Counted from the stretch's first letter, positions 24,238-33,397 are shown. The stretch is 64,000 nucleotides of DNA from Acidobacteriota bacterium (GCA_021730945.1 JAKFYH010000022.1:1-64000), one strand, 5' to 3'. Notes: generated from the letters alone by a model not told the origin. A program made the numbers and translations.

Positions 24238-26910
24238 CTAGGCCCGCCACATTTCCGCCACCCGTTCGCGCAGCTGAAGCGCGCTCTCGGCGGGGTCGGC
24301 CTGCTCGCCAAACATCATCGGCTCGCCGAACTGAATCGTCACGCGGTGGCCGCTGAAGGGCAGCACCAGCTTCCAGTTGAACGGCCGGTTGCGCGGCCAC
24401 AGGTCGTAGATCCCGTTGACCGCCACCGGCACGACCGGCACGCCCAGGTGTTGCGCGAGGATGGGCGAGCCCTTCTTGAACTTCCTCACCGTGCCATCAA
24501 TCGACCGCTCCCCTTCCGGGAACAGCACCAGCACCTTGCCGTGCGCCAGTCCAAAGGCACCGGCCTGCATCGCCGGCACCAGGTTCGAGTCGGCATCGAC
24601 CGGCACCAGGTTGATGGTGCGCGCCACCCAGCGCGTGAACGGCGTCTCGAAGTACTCGACCGCGCCCACGTAGAACAACTTGCGCCACACCCGGTAGGGC
24701 AGCACGCCGGCGACAAACAGCGGGTCGAGGTAACTCTGGTGATTCGGGCTGATGATGAACGCACCGCTCGCCGGCAGCCGGTCCAGGCCGGTCACGCGCA
24801 CCCGGCCGAGGGCCATCCGGACGATCTTCGACAGGACGAACATCAGCGGCGTCACGAGCGGCCGCCGCTCCAGCAGCCCGCCGAGTACCGGGTCGCTGGC
24901 CGGCGGCAGATCGCGCAGCAGCACCGCCCACGACTGGTCGCCCTGCTCAACCGCAGGCGCGACCGCGGCCCGGTTGTCGCCGGCCGGCCGTACCGCCTCG
25001 ACCAGTTGTTGAACGGTAAAGATCCCACTGGCCGTCGCGGGCGGCACTTTCACGCCGAAGCGCTGTTCCAGCTCGGTCAGCAGCTCGACCCGCTCCATCG
25101 AATCCAGGCCGAGGTCCAGTTCGAGATTGGCGTCCGGGCGCGCGCGCACGCCACCACGGACCCGAGCCTGCACGAGACCGGCAGCGACGCCCACGTGCGC
25201 GTCGGCCAGCCACGACTGGTGTTCGGCCGACGGCGGCGCGCCGGCGTCCTCGGCGGCCGCGGCCTGCCGCTCGCGCACCCGGCGCTCAACTTCATGCCGC
25301 TTGATCTTCTGGGTGGTGGTCCGCGGCAGCGGTTCAAACCAGATGTCGTAGCCGAGCACGCGCTTATGCGCCGGCAGGCCGACCGCCAGGCCTTCGATCT
25401 CGAAACGCAGGATGTCGCCGGCGTTGACGATCTTGCGCTCGCGGATCAGGTCCATGTTCGGCACGATCGCGGCAAACAGCCGTTCGGTGCTGGGACGGCC
25501 CGGGTCGGCCAGCCCCATCACGCAGATCTCCTTCACGTACGGCGACTGCCGGTAGTGCGTCTCGATCTCCTCGGGGTAGATGTTCTTGCCCGAGGCAAGG
25601 ACGATCATCTCCTTCTTGCGGCCGGTGATCTGCAGCCGGCCTTCCCCGTCCATGCGGCCGAGGTCGCCGGTCAGGAACCAGCCGTCCTGCATCACCTGCG
25701 CGGTCGCGTCTGGACGGTTGTAGTAGCCGGGCGTGACGATCGGTCCGCAAATGGCAATCTCGCCGTCGCGCCCCTCCGACTCGGGCGGCAGGATCTTGAT
25801 CTGGACGCCGGGCAGCGCCTTGCCCACCGTGTCGAGGTGCGCTTCGTCGGCGGTGTTGATGCTGGCCGCCGCGCTGGTCTCGGTCAGGCCATAGGCCTGC
25901 AGGATGGTGAAGCCCAGCGAGTAGAGATCGCGGCCAATCGCCGGATCGAACTTCGATCCGCCGGTCACAAGCAGCCGCATCTTGCGGCCCATGACGTTGT
26001 GCACCTTGCCGAACACCAGCGGTCCGATATTCCACCCGAGGCGCCGCAGCCGGAAATTCAGCGCCAGCAACGCCTTGAAGATCACGCGGGTGGCCAGTCC
26101 CGACTGCTGCACCTGCTGCATCACCCGCTGGTGGATCAGGTAGAAGAACTGCGGCACGCAGCAGAAGATGGTGATCTTGCGCTCGGAGAGCGCGCGAACC
26201 AGGTCGGTGGAGTTGATGGTCTCGAGATAGACCACGCGCGCGCCGACCGCGAACGGCAGCAGCAGGTTGGCCAACTGCGCCAGCGAGTGGAACAGCGGCA
26301 GCACGCCAAGCAATGCGTCGTGCTCGGTGAGGGTCACCACCTGGAACGCGGCATCACGTTCGGCCAGCAGGTTGGCATGGGTCAATACCACGCCTTTCGG
26401 ATCGGAGGTAGTACCGGAGGTGTAGAGGATCACCGCCGGTGCCGAGGGTGCGTACTGCGCCTCCGGTGCCAACGCAGTCGCCGTGCCCGGCGACGAGTGC
26501 ACATCGACGATGTCAATGTGTTCGTCGAGCAGGCCCGCATTGAGCGCCTCGATCACGACCGGCTTCAGACGCTCGCTGACAAACAGCAGCCGCGCGCCCG
26601 AGTCACGGACGATGGTCGCGACCTGCCTGGCGGAATAGTTGGTATCGAGCGGCACCGCGGTGGCGCCGGCCCGCAGAATCCCGAGGTAGACGCCGCACCA
26701 ATGGGCATCGTTATGCGCCAGGATGGCGCAGCGGTCGCCCGGCTGCACGCCGTTGGCCGCCAGCCACACGCCGTGCGCCACGGCCAGGTCGTAGAGTTGC
26801 TGATAGGTGAAGCGATCGACGCGGTCGGGGCGCTGCACCTCGATGGCGGCCCGCTTGCCGTGGCGCGCGACCGTGCCTGTGAAGACCGACCAGACGGTTG
26901 GGGGGGCCAA
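24238..26910 (-). CDS. Acyl-ACP synthetase / ACP / PlsC acyltransferase fusion
   Basis: A protein of about 890 residues with three domains: (1) an AMP-binding acyl-activating enzyme (about 1-545) with ILYTSGTTSDPKGVVLTHAN and GWFLTGDLGRMDGEGRLQITGR; (2) an acyl carrier protein (about 575-660) with LDLGLDSMERVELL, whose Ser takes phosphopantetheine; (3) a PlsC acyltransferase (about 690-880) with NHQSYLDP and FPEGERSIDG. Activation, carriage and transfer of a fatty acid to lysophospholipid would occur on one chain, similar in idea to the Aas protein but with its own ACP. The TTG at 26910 is preferred to the GTG at 26964: TAGAAT lies 7 nt before it, and it avoids a 5' overlap with the divergent gene. 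Confidence 0.86.
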   Translation of the reverse strand: MAPPTVWSVFTGTVARHGKRAAIEVQRPDRVDRFTYQQLYDLAVAHGVWLAANGVQPGDRCAILAHNDAHWCGVYLGILRAGATAVPLDTNYSARQVATIVRDSGARLLFVSERLKPVVIEALNAGLLDEHIDIVDVHSSPGTATALAPEAQYAPSAPAVILYTSGTTSDPKGVVLTHANLLAERDAAFQVVTLTEHDALLGVLPLFHSLAQLANLLLPFAVGARVVYLETINSTDLVRALSERKITIFCCVPQFFYLIHQRVMQQVQQSGLATRVIFKALLALNFRLRRLGWNIGPLVFGKVHNVMGRKMRLLVTGGSKFDPAIGRDLYSLGFTILQAYGLTETSAAASINTADEAHLDTVGKALPGVQIKILPPESEGRDGEIAICGPIVTPGYYNRPDATAQVMQDGWFLTGDLGRMDGEGRLQITGRKKEMIVLASGKNIYPEEIETHYRQSPYVKEICVMGLADPGRPSTERLFAAIVPNMDLIRERKIVNAGDILRFEIEGLAVGLPAHKRVLGYDIWFEPLPRTTTQKIKRHEVERRVRERQAAAAEDAGAPPSAEHQSWLADAHVGVAAGLVQARVRGGVRARPDANLELDLGLDSMERVELLTELEQRFGVKVPPATASGIFTVQQLVEAVRPAGDNRAAVAPAVEQGDQSWAVLLRDLPPASDPVLGGLLERRPLVTPLMFVLSKIVRMALGRVRVTGLDRLPASGAFIISPNHQSYLDPLFVAGVLPYRVWRKLFYVGAVEYFETPFTRWVARTINLVPVDADSNLVPAMQAGAFGLAHGKVLVLFPEGERSIDGTVRKFKKGSPILAQHLGVPVVPVAVNGIYDLWPRNRPFNWKLVLPFSGHRVTIQFGEPMMFGEQADPAESALQLRERVAEMWRA

Positions 26911-26917
26911 GGACCCG

Positions 26918-26940
26918 ATTCTATCCTCACCGGGTATGAT
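26918..26940. promoter_or_regulatory. Divergent -10 boxes between the fusion gene and Gfo/Idh gene
   Basis: TAGAAT on the minus strand (26923-26918) ends 7 nt before the TTG at 26910. TATGAT on the plus strand (26935-26940) ends 11 nt before the ATG at 26952. Both transcripts would have almost no 5' leader. Confidence 0.45.
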
Positions 26941-26951
26941 GGATTGCTCCA

Positions 26952-27971
26952 ATGCCTGCCCCACTCCGCATCGCCTTCCTGGGCTGCGGCTTCATCACCC
27001 GCGTGCACAGCCGTAACCTGCGGCGATTCAAGAGCGACATCGTCTGCGGCTACGCCAGCCGCGACAAGGCCAAGGCCGGCGAGTTCTGCGGCCGGTATCG
27101 CGGCACCGGCAGCTACGGCGACTACGCCGAGGCCATCAACGACCCAAACATCGACGCCGTCGTGGTGGCCGTGCCACCGAGTTTTCACCTCAACCTCACG
27201 CTGCAGGCGCTGGCCGCCGGCAAGCACGTGCTGGTCGAGAAACCCGCTTTCCCCACCATGGCCGACTACGAAGTGGTGAAGGAGGCGCGCGACCGCGCCG
27301 GCCGCGTCGTGCTGGTCGGCGAGAACGACCACTACAAGCCGCTCGCCATTACCCTGCGCAAGCTGCTGGCAGACGGTGTGATTGGCGACATGGTCTTCGG
27401 CCACTTCAGCAGCATCGTCCGGCGGCTGAAGGCGGCGGACGACTGGCGCAACGACGAGGCGATGTCGGGCGGTGATGCCTTCTTCGAAGAGGGAATCCAC
27501 TGGCTGCACCTGGCCGGCAGCCTCGGGCCGACGATCACCCGCATCACCGGCTTTCGGCCGGCGCCCGATCACGAGGGACCCGATCGCCGCGCCAAGAGCA
27601 TGATGGTGGCGTTCCACTATGACAATGGCGCGGTCGGCTCGCTCTACTACTCGCGCGAGATTCCGTCGCTGCTGAAGGGCCTGCGCCTGTCGAAGCTGTT
27701 CGGACGCAAGGGCATCATCACGTTTGAGTCGAACGGGATCGTCCTGCTCGCACGGGGCCAGGGCCTGCCGCGACTGATGTTCCCCGGCTTCCGCGACATC
27801 CGCGGCTACCAGGCGATGTATCGCGACTTCCGCCAATCGATCCTCACGGGCGCGGCTCCTGAGATGAGCCTCGAGCGCGCCATGGACGATCAGCGCTTGA
27901 TGGACCAGATCTATGCCTCGGCCCGGCCGGCCTCCGAGTCGCGGCTCCCGCGTCCCGATTCCCGGCCGTGA
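26952..27971 (+). CDS. Gfo/Idh/MocA family oxidoreductase
   Basis: A protein of 339 residues. An N-terminal Rossmann fold, IAFLGCGFITRVHSRNL, the EKP motif in HVLVEKPAF (about 92-100) and a C-terminal sheet domain with GDAFFEEGIHWLHLAG, carrying the catalytic His region, define the Gfo/Idh/MocA family of NAD(P)-dependent sugar or inositol dehydrogenases. The substrate is not predictable. It overlaps the GMC oxidoreductase start as GTGA, so the two oxidoreductases are probably co-translated and may act on the same sugar-like compound (inference). Confidence 0.85.
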   Translation: MPAPLRIAFLGCGFITRVHSRNLRRFKSDIVCGYASRDKAKAGEFCGRYRGTGSYGDYAEAINDPNIDAVVVAVPPSFHLNLTLQALAAGKHVLVEKPAFPTMADYEVVKEARDRAGRVVLVGENDHYKPLAITLRKLLADGVIGDMVFGHFSSIVRRLKAADDWRNDEAMSGGDAFFEEGIHWLHLAGSLGPTITRITGFRPAPDHEGPDRRAKSMMVAFHYDNGAVGSLYYSREIPSLLKGLRLSKLFGRKGIITFESNGIVLLARGQGLPRLMFPGFRDIRGYQAMYRDFRQSILTGAAPEMSLERAMDDQRLMDQIYASARPASESRLPRPDSRP

Positions 27972-29467
27972 CCATTCCGCCCTACGACCTCGTCATCATC
28001 GGGAGCGGCGCCGGCGGCGGCACCATGGCGCGGGCGCTCGCCGACACCGGCGTGAAGATCCTCGTGATCGAGCGCGGCGACTTTGTCCCACAGGAAGATC
28101 AGAACTGGGACCCTGACACGGTGTGGAGGCAGTTGCGCTATCGCGCCACGGAGACGTGGCTCGACGAGAGCGGCGCGGCGTTTCGGCCCTACACGCATTA
28201 CTGCGTCGGCGGGAACACCAAGTTCTGGGGCTCGGTGATGTATCGGCTGCGCCCGGAGGATTTCGGCGCGCTCGAACACCAGGACGGCGTCTCGCCGGCA
28301 TGGCCGATCGACTACCAGACGCTGGCGCCGTACTACGACCGGGCCGAGGCCATGTACTCGGTGCATGGCCTGGCCGGCTCGGATCCGACCGAGGGCCCGC
28401 GCGGACCCTATCCGCGGCCGCCGGTGCCGCACGCGCCCGTGATCGAGCGAATCGTGGGGCAGCTTTCGCAGCAGGGGCTGCATCCATCGCCGCTGCCGCT
28501 TGGGCTCCAGGACGGCTGCGTCCTCTGCGACACCTGCAATTCGTTCCCGTGCAAGATTCACGCGAAGAGCGATGCCGAGGTGTGCGGCGTGCGCCCGGCC
28601 GTCGCCAGGCCCAACGTCGATTTGTGGACCAACGCGCGCGCCCGACGGCTGATCACCGATGCCGCCGGCAAGCGCGTCGAGGCGGTTGAGGTCGAACGGG
28701 CAGGCGAAACTGTCCGGGTGGCGGCGCCGCTGGTGATCGTGTCGTGCGGCGCGGTGAACTCCGCGGCGTTGTTGCTGCGGTCGGCGACCGACAAGCATCC
28801 CGATGGCCTGGCCAACTCCTCGGGCCTGGTCGGCCGGCGTTACATGGCGCACCTGGCGACCATGATGCAGGGCTTTCACCCGTTGCGAGTCAACGACACG
28901 GTGTTTCAGAAGACCGTGGCGATTAACGACTTCTACCTGGCCGGTCCGGGCGGCCGCTACCCGCTGGGGCAGATTCAATCGCAAGGCCGGACCCACGGGG
29001 TGATGGCGCAAACCGTGGCGCCGCAGATCCCCTTGTGGGCGTATGCCGCCTGGGTGGCACGCGGCGTGGACTGGCTGGCGATGACCGAGGACCTCCCGCG
29101 GCCGGACAACCGGGTGACCGTGGATGCGAGCGGCCAGATTCGCCTGCACTACCAGCCGAACAATCTTCGCGCGCACGCCGCGCTGGTGGCGGAAGCCAAA
29201 CGGATGCTCCGCAAACTGGGCTTCTGGATGGTGATGACGCACTCGCACAAGTCGAAGAACACGACGCACCAGTGCGGGACGCTGGTGTTTGGCACCAGTC
29301 CTCGCGAGTCAGTGCTCGACACCTATTGCCGCACCCACGACGTCGACAACTTGTTCGTCGTCGATGCCTCCTTCTTTCCTTCGTCGGCCGCCGTGAACCC
29401 GGGACTGACCATTGTCGCGCAGGCGTTGCGCGTCGCCGATCACATCCGCACCACGGCGTTGCTGTAG
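27968..29467 (+). CDS. GMC-family FAD oxidoreductase
   Basis: A protein of 499 residues. The FAD dinucleotide fold LVIIGSGAGGGTMARALADTGVKILVIERG, the second GMC motif region YCVGGNTKFWGSVMYRLR (about 78-95), a Cys-rich stretch CVLCDTCNSFPCK (about 178-190) and the C-terminal LFVVDASFFPSSAAVNPGLTIVAQALRVAD identify a gluconate- or glucose-dehydrogenase-like GMC protein. The Cys cluster could bind an iron-sulfur centre, as in some large dehydrogenase subunits; this is inference. No signal peptide or gamma subunit gene is present. It is coupled to the upstream Gfo/Idh gene. Confidence 0.83.
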   Translation: MTIPPYDLVIIGSGAGGGTMARALADTGVKILVIERGDFVPQEDQNWDPDTVWRQLRYRATETWLDESGAAFRPYTHYCVGGNTKFWGSVMYRLRPEDFGALEHQDGVSPAWPIDYQTLAPYYDRAEAMYSVHGLAGSDPTEGPRGPYPRPPVPHAPVIERIVGQLSQQGLHPSPLPLGLQDGCVLCDTCNSFPCKIHAKSDAEVCGVRPAVARPNVDLWTNARARRLITDAAGKRVEAVEVERAGETVRVAAPLVIVSCGAVNSAALLLRSATDKHPDGLANSSGLVGRRYMAHLATMMQGFHPLRVNDTVFQKTVAINDFYLAGPGGRYPLGQIQSQGRTHGVMAQTVAPQIPLWAYAAWVARGVDWLAMTEDLPRPDNRVTVDASGQIRLHYQPNNLRAHAALVAEAKRMLRKLGFWMVMTHSHKSKNTTHQCGTLVFGTSPRESVLDTYCRTHDVDNLFVVDASFFPSSAAVNPGLTIVAQALRVADHIRTTALL

Positions 29468-29490
29468 CATGCCGGCAGGAGTGCAGGCGC

Positions 29491-29994
29491 ATGGCTGAAA
29501 CGGAATGGTGGCAGCGCGGACCGATCGAGGGCATCTCGCCTGCCGTCCAGCCGGTGGCGCACATCCTGCTTCAGGTGCGAGAGAGCGTGGACGAGATTGT
29601 GGCCGGGCTCTCCGAGAGCGAATGGAACGCGCGTCCGGGCGGCGTGGCCTCGGCGGCCTTCCATGTCCGCCACATGGCCGGTGTGATCGACCGGCTGTTC
29701 ACTTACGCCCGCGGTGAGTCGTTGACGCCGGAACAGTTGGCGACCAAGGCGGCGGAAGGCGCACCGCTCGTGGTGGCGGACGTGCCAGTGGTCCTCGGTG
29801 CGCTTGGCGATCAGATCGATCGCGCCATCGCCCAACTCCGCGCGCTTGACCCGGCAACCATCGGTGACTTTCGCGGGGTGGGACGGGCGCAGCTCCCCTC
29901 GACGGTGATCGGGTGCCTGGTCCACGGCGCCGAACACGCGATGCGACACGTCGGCCAGCTGGCGGTCACTGCCCGCATCGTGCGAGGCGCCTGA
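29491..29994 (+). CDS. DinB-like four-helix protein
   Basis: A protein of 167 residues. Four predicted helices carry the DinB/YfiT metal-site pattern: His in AAFHVRHMAGVIDRL (about 53-60), and HGAEHAMRHVGQLAVTARI (about 141-159) with two His three residues apart. DinB superfamily proteins include thiol transferases that use bacillithiol or mycothiol, and enzymes of unknown role. The ATG at 29491 is chosen over the ORF-track start because the latter lies within the GMC gene. The site is preceded by GGAG. The function is not assignable. Confidence 0.78.
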   Translation: MAETEWWQRGPIEGISPAVQPVAHILLQVRESVDEIVAGLSESEWNARPGGVASAAFHVRHMAGVIDRLFTYARGESLTPEQLATKAAEGAPLVVADVPVVLGALGDQIDRAIAQLRALDPATIGDFRGVGRAQLPSTVIGCLVHGAEHAMRHVGQLAVTARIVRGA

Positions 29995-30067
29995 ACCGGC
30001 GGAGCGCACCGGTGGCGGCCGCCTGTCGTGATGGTCAGGTCGCAGGGTTCTGGTGCAGACTATCGCC

Positions 30068-31909
30068 ATGTCTCCGATCATTAATCGCCGCGAGGCGATC
30101 GCTGCCCTTGCCGTCACCGCGGCATTACCCCTCTTGCCAGGTTGCGGCGGCGAGCCGGCGCCGCCAGCGGCTGACCCGCAAGCCGGCGCGCGCGCGCTGC
30201 TCGATGAGATTGGCGAGAACTACCTGAGGTTAGCGCCCGAAAGCGCGACCTCGCTCGGCCTCGACACCGGCGCCAGGGCCGCGCTGCGCTCGCAACTGGC
30301 CGATCGGTCCGCGGACGGCCAGCAGAAGATTGCCGCCCAGGTGCGGCAGGACCTCGAGCGGGCGCGGGCGTTCGACACGACCGGACTCGACCACGCGACT
30401 CGCACCAGTGTCGAGGTCGTGCGCAGCGCCTACGGCACGGCGCTCGAAGGCCTTGCACTGCCCTACGGCGACATCACCGTCGGCAGTTGGCGGAACACGC
30501 CGTACGTGGTGATCCAGAACGTCGGCGCCTATCTCGACCTGCCGCGCTTCCTTGACAGCGACCATCCGGTCACGAGCGCGGCCGACGCCGACGCTTACCT
30601 GGCCCGCCTGCAGTCCTATGCGAAACAACTCGATGGCGAGCTGGGCCGCATCCAGGCCGCGCGCGGCCAGGGCCTGGTGCCACCTGCGTTCCTGATCGAC
30701 AAGGCGCTGTCGCAAATGCGGCTATCGGCCAAGAGCGCCCGCGACGGCGGTTCGCTGGTCGAGTCGATCGCGCGGCGGACCAAAGGCATACCCGGCAACT
30801 GGGCCGAGCGCGCGCGCACCATCGCCGCGCAAGAGGTGGCGCCAGCCCTCGATCGGCAGATCGCCGAGCTCGAAGCGCAGCGCGCGGTCGCCAAAGACGA
30901 CGCCGGCATGTGGGCCCGTCCGAGCGGCGACGCGTTCTACCGATGGGCGCTCAAGGCGTCGACCACCACCGCGATGACGCCGGACGAAGTCCACGCCATG
31001 GGCCAGCGCGAGCTGCAAGAGCTGCACGCGCAGATGGACACCATCCTCAAGAGCCAGGGCTACACCAGCGGCACGGTGGGCGATCGCATGAAGGCGCTGG
31101 CGAAGGATCCGCGTTACCAGTTTGCCGACGGCGACCCGGGCCGCGCCGAGATCCTGGCGTTGATCCAGGAACGCCTCGCCTGGATCAGGTCCCAGTTGCC
31201 ACGGGCGTTCAACACCCTGGTCAATCCCAACATGGAAGTGAAGCGACTGCCTCCGGAAGAAGAGCCGGGCGCGCCCACTGCCTACGGCGGCGCCGGATCG
31301 ATCGACGGCAAGATTCCGGGCAAGTACTGGATCAACCTGAGGACGCCGGCGCTGCACAGCAAGTACAGCCTCGCCGACCTGACCTTCCATGAATCCATCC
31401 CCGGCCACATCTGGCAGGGTGAGTACACGCACCAGATGCCGCTCATCCGGCAACTGCTGGCGTTCAACGCGTACTCGGAAGGCTGGGCGTTGTACGCCCA
31501 GCAACTGGCCGACGAGCTCGGCGCCTATGACAACGACCCGATTGGCCGGCTCGGCTACCTGCAGGCCATCGCGTTTCGCGCCTGCCGGCTGGTGGTCGAC
31601 ACCGGCATTCACGCCAAGCGCTGGACCCGGGAACAGGGCGTGCGCTTCTTCGTTGAGGTGAACGGCTCGAATCCGATGGAGGTGGCCAGCGAAGTGGACC
31701 GCTATTGCTCCTGGCCGGGGCAGGCGTGCGGCTACAAGGTGGGCCACAGCGAGATCAACCGGCAACGCGAACGCGCAAAGACGACGTTGGCGGCGGCGTT
31801 TGACGGCAAGGCATTCAACGACGGGCTGGTGCTCGGCGGAAATGTGCCGCTCGACGTGCTCGGCAAGAACGTGGACCAGTACATCGAATCGGCACGACCG
31901 CGGGCGTGA
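30068..31909 (+). CDS. DUF885 lipoprotein, putative metallo-carboxypeptidase
   Basis: A protein of 613 residues. A signal peptide ends in the lipobox LLPGC (Cys about 26), after an RR pair (INRREAIAAL) that could allow TAT export, so it is anchored in a membrane. DUF885 proteins are distant relatives of M32/M3-type zinc peptidases: DLTFHESIPGHIWQGEY carries HExxxGH (about 440-446) and FNAYSEGWALYAQQL (about 466-480) carries the third Glu ligand. The ATG at 30068 fits the lipoprotein signal better than the GTG at 30053. It probably trims peptides in the periplasm. Confidence 0.8.
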   Translation: MSPIINRREAIAALAVTAALPLLPGCGGEPAPPAADPQAGARALLDEIGENYLRLAPESATSLGLDTGARAALRSQLADRSADGQQKIAAQVRQDLERARAFDTTGLDHATRTSVEVVRSAYGTALEGLALPYGDITVGSWRNTPYVVIQNVGAYLDLPRFLDSDHPVTSAADADAYLARLQSYAKQLDGELGRIQAARGQGLVPPAFLIDKALSQMRLSAKSARDGGSLVESIARRTKGIPGNWAERARTIAAQEVAPALDRQIAELEAQRAVAKDDAGMWARPSGDAFYRWALKASTTTAMTPDEVHAMGQRELQELHAQMDTILKSQGYTSGTVGDRMKALAKDPRYQFADGDPGRAEILALIQERLAWIRSQLPRAFNTLVNPNMEVKRLPPEEEPGAPTAYGGAGSIDGKIPGKYWINLRTPALHSKYSLADLTFHESIPGHIWQGEYTHQMPLIRQLLAFNAYSEGWALYAQQLADELGAYDNDPIGRLGYLQAIAFRACRLVVDTGIHAKRWTREQGVRFFVEVNGSNPMEVASEVDRYCSWPGQACGYKVGHSEINRQRERAKTTLAAAFDGKAFNDGLVLGGNVPLDVLGKNVDQYIESARPRA

Positions 31910-32036
31910 CGGCGACACCTCGTCTCGTCGCCGGCCTCCTGGTCCCGCTTGGCAGCGCCTTCGGGCGTTGGCAGGGCGCAGCCGGTTGCGCGCCGGGCCT
32001 TGGTCCTGCTCCAGCGAGCCCGCCGTCAATCAGCCG
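31910..32036. other. Convergent gap with no recognised signal
   Basis: About 127 bp between the DUF885 gene and the convergent lipoprotein gene. It holds imperfect GC-rich palindromes (GCGCCTTCGGGCGTTGGCAGGGCGC) but no T-run. No gene is seen. Confidence 0.4.
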
Positions 32037-33038
32037 CTAGCGGGTGAGCAGCGCGGCCCGATCGGTGAAACCGTCGGGCACCGCTGTCGCCGCGAACGCC
32101 TGCAGCTTGAGGTGGCTGTCGTCGACCATCTCGACCAGCAGGAACGCCGCCGGCCCAGGCGGAGGGAAACGCCCTGGAACGTTGACGGCACGATCCAGGC
32201 GGTAGAGGATTCGTCCCGACTCCTTCGACACGTCCACCGGTGGCGGGTCGCCGGGCGCGATGGTGAAGACCCCCACGACGCTGCCCAGCCCCAACGAGAT
32301 GAACACGCGCGACTGATCGTAGGTGTCGTACGCGAACGACGCTGCCGCCGTGTCGCCGAGGAACCAGTTGCCACTCAAGCGCCCGGCCACATCGAAGTCA
32401 ATGCGGCCGTCCAAGTTGGGCCCCAACGTCCGGACGCGCGCGTAAAGCTCGCTCCGCAGCGGCTCGTCGAAGTACTTCAAGGGCGCGTCGGTATGAATGG
32501 TGTCGGCCGGGTAGTGCCGTGGCACGAGCAGGTTCAGTGTCAAACCCTCGTTCCTGACGCCCAGGTCGATGGCATAGGCGTCGCCAGTCGTGCCCAGCCG
32601 TTGCCCGGCGGTCACCGTCGATCCCCGGGTCAGTGGCGCCGAGAGGATCAAGTGGTCGAGATAGTAAGTGAACGTCGAGGTCTGGCGGATGAAGAGCTTG
32701 GTCTCCTGCCCGACGCCGCCGAACACCGTGGTCACCGTGCCGTCGCCCGGCGCGAAAAAGTCGGTGCGCCTGGCCGCGAACGACTCGCCCGCGTCCGGAT
32801 TTGCAAAATAGAAATATATGTGGTCGGTCGGGGTTGTGTGACCCGGTGGATTCAGGTTGCCGAGCGGCGTAATCCAGCGGATGGCGGCGGGATCGATCGG
32901 CGACGTCCGAAACGTGAGCGTCCCGGCCGGCGCGCTGTCGATGCCGGACGAACTGGGTGCGGTGGGCGAAGGCGAACGGCCCGAGCCACACGACGCCACC
33001 AGCGCCACCATCATCGGCAGGCAGAGCCGCCGCAGCAT
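32037..33038 (-). CDS. Lipoprotein with degenerate M23/LytM-like domain
   Basis: A protein of 333 residues. The lipoprotein signal MLRRLCLPMMVALVASCGSG (Cys about 18) is followed by PPGHTTPTDHIYFYF and APGDGTVTTVFG...YYLDHLILSAPLTRGSTVTAGQRLG, which resembles the LytM/M23 beta-barrel (VxApxdGtV...YxHL...GxxVxaGqxiG). The normal zinc ligand set is not complete, so it may bind rather than cut peptidoglycan. The ORF continues upstream to 33224, but those codons derive from a truncated copy of the PPOX gene, so ATG 33038 is used. The copied segment also brings a promoter. Confidence 0.62.
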   Translation of the reverse strand: MLRRLCLPMMVALVASCGSGRSPSPTAPSSSGIDSAPAGTLTFRTSPIDPAAIRWITPLGNLNPPGHTTPTDHIYFYFANPDAGESFAARRTDFFAPGDGTVTTVFGGVGQETKLFIRQTSTFTYYLDHLILSAPLTRGSTVTAGQRLGTTGDAYAIDLGVRNEGLTLNLLVPRHYPADTIHTDAPLKYFDEPLRSELYARVRTLGPNLDGRIDFDVAGRLSGNWFLGDTAAASFAYDTYDQSRVFISLGLGSVVGVFTIAPGDPPPVDVSKESGRILYRLDRAVNVPGRFPPPGPAAFLLVEMVDDSHLKLQAFAATAVPDGFTDRAALLTR

Positions 33039-33096
33039 GTCCAGGCGCGGCTCACGACTGGTGACCTCGGTGCTGAATTTGTCCTGGTATGTCGGC

Positions 33097-33224
33097 AGCC
33101 GGCCATCGTCTTCCACCTTGGCGCCAGTGGCGCGGAAGCCGCACGGCCTCAGCTGCTCGTTGCAGGTCCCGACATGGATGCCGGGGCCGGATTGTAGAAA
33201 CTCGCCCAGAATCGCGTCGACCAT
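33097..33224 (-). pseudogene. Truncated 5' copy of the PPOX gene
   Basis: The first ~42 codons (MVDAILGEFLQSGPGIHVGT...) match the start of the PPOX protein at 35162-35620 (MIDEILAEFLQSGLGIHVGT...) residue by residue, and the match continues into the promoter. After KVEDDGR the similarity stops. The frame stays open into the lipoprotein gene. This is a partial duplication, with about 2.4 kb between the copies. Confidence 0.8.
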
Positions 33225-33238
33225 GCCGGGGAGTCCCG

Positions 33239-33267
33239 AGTATAGCCCGTTAGGATCTTCTCAAGAA
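33239..33267 (-). promoter_or_regulatory. Duplicated promoter upstream of the PPOX remnant
   Basis: TTCTTG (33267-33262), 17 nt and TATACT (33244-33239) on the minus strand. The block is nearly identical to the promoter of the intact PPOX gene and now reads towards the lipoprotein gene. Confidence 0.55.
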
Positions 33268-33361
33268 TCTGCGCGAGCGATTCGGATTCGGCCCGCTTTT
33301 TGCGCCGTCCCGCTGCCCGCGCCGTGCGCATGCGGATCGCCTAGGATGCTGTTATCGACGA

Positions 33362-33380
33362 CGGACCAGAATCTGGTCCG
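33362..33380. promoter_or_regulatory. Perfect 19-nt palindrome, operator candidate
   Basis: CGGACCAGA-A-TCTGGTCCG is an exact 9-bp inverted repeat around one base, placed directly before GGAGAAAC and the ATG at 33398. It could be a repressor site or a hairpin that masks the ribosome binding site. Confidence 0.5.
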
Positions 33381-33397
33381 CTGTTTGGAGAAACAAC

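Noticed and set aside
24346-27279. Open frame of 977 codons on the plus strand
   Set aside because: It lies opposite the acyl-ACP synthetase fusion, whose domains and motifs are clear. The plus frame is His/Arg/Gln-rich without any family motif, the usual antisense shadow in GC-rich DNA.
33039-33224. N-terminal extension of the lipoprotein (ORF start 33224)
   Set aside because: The extra codons come from the truncated PPOX copy and precede a good lipoprotein signal peptide.
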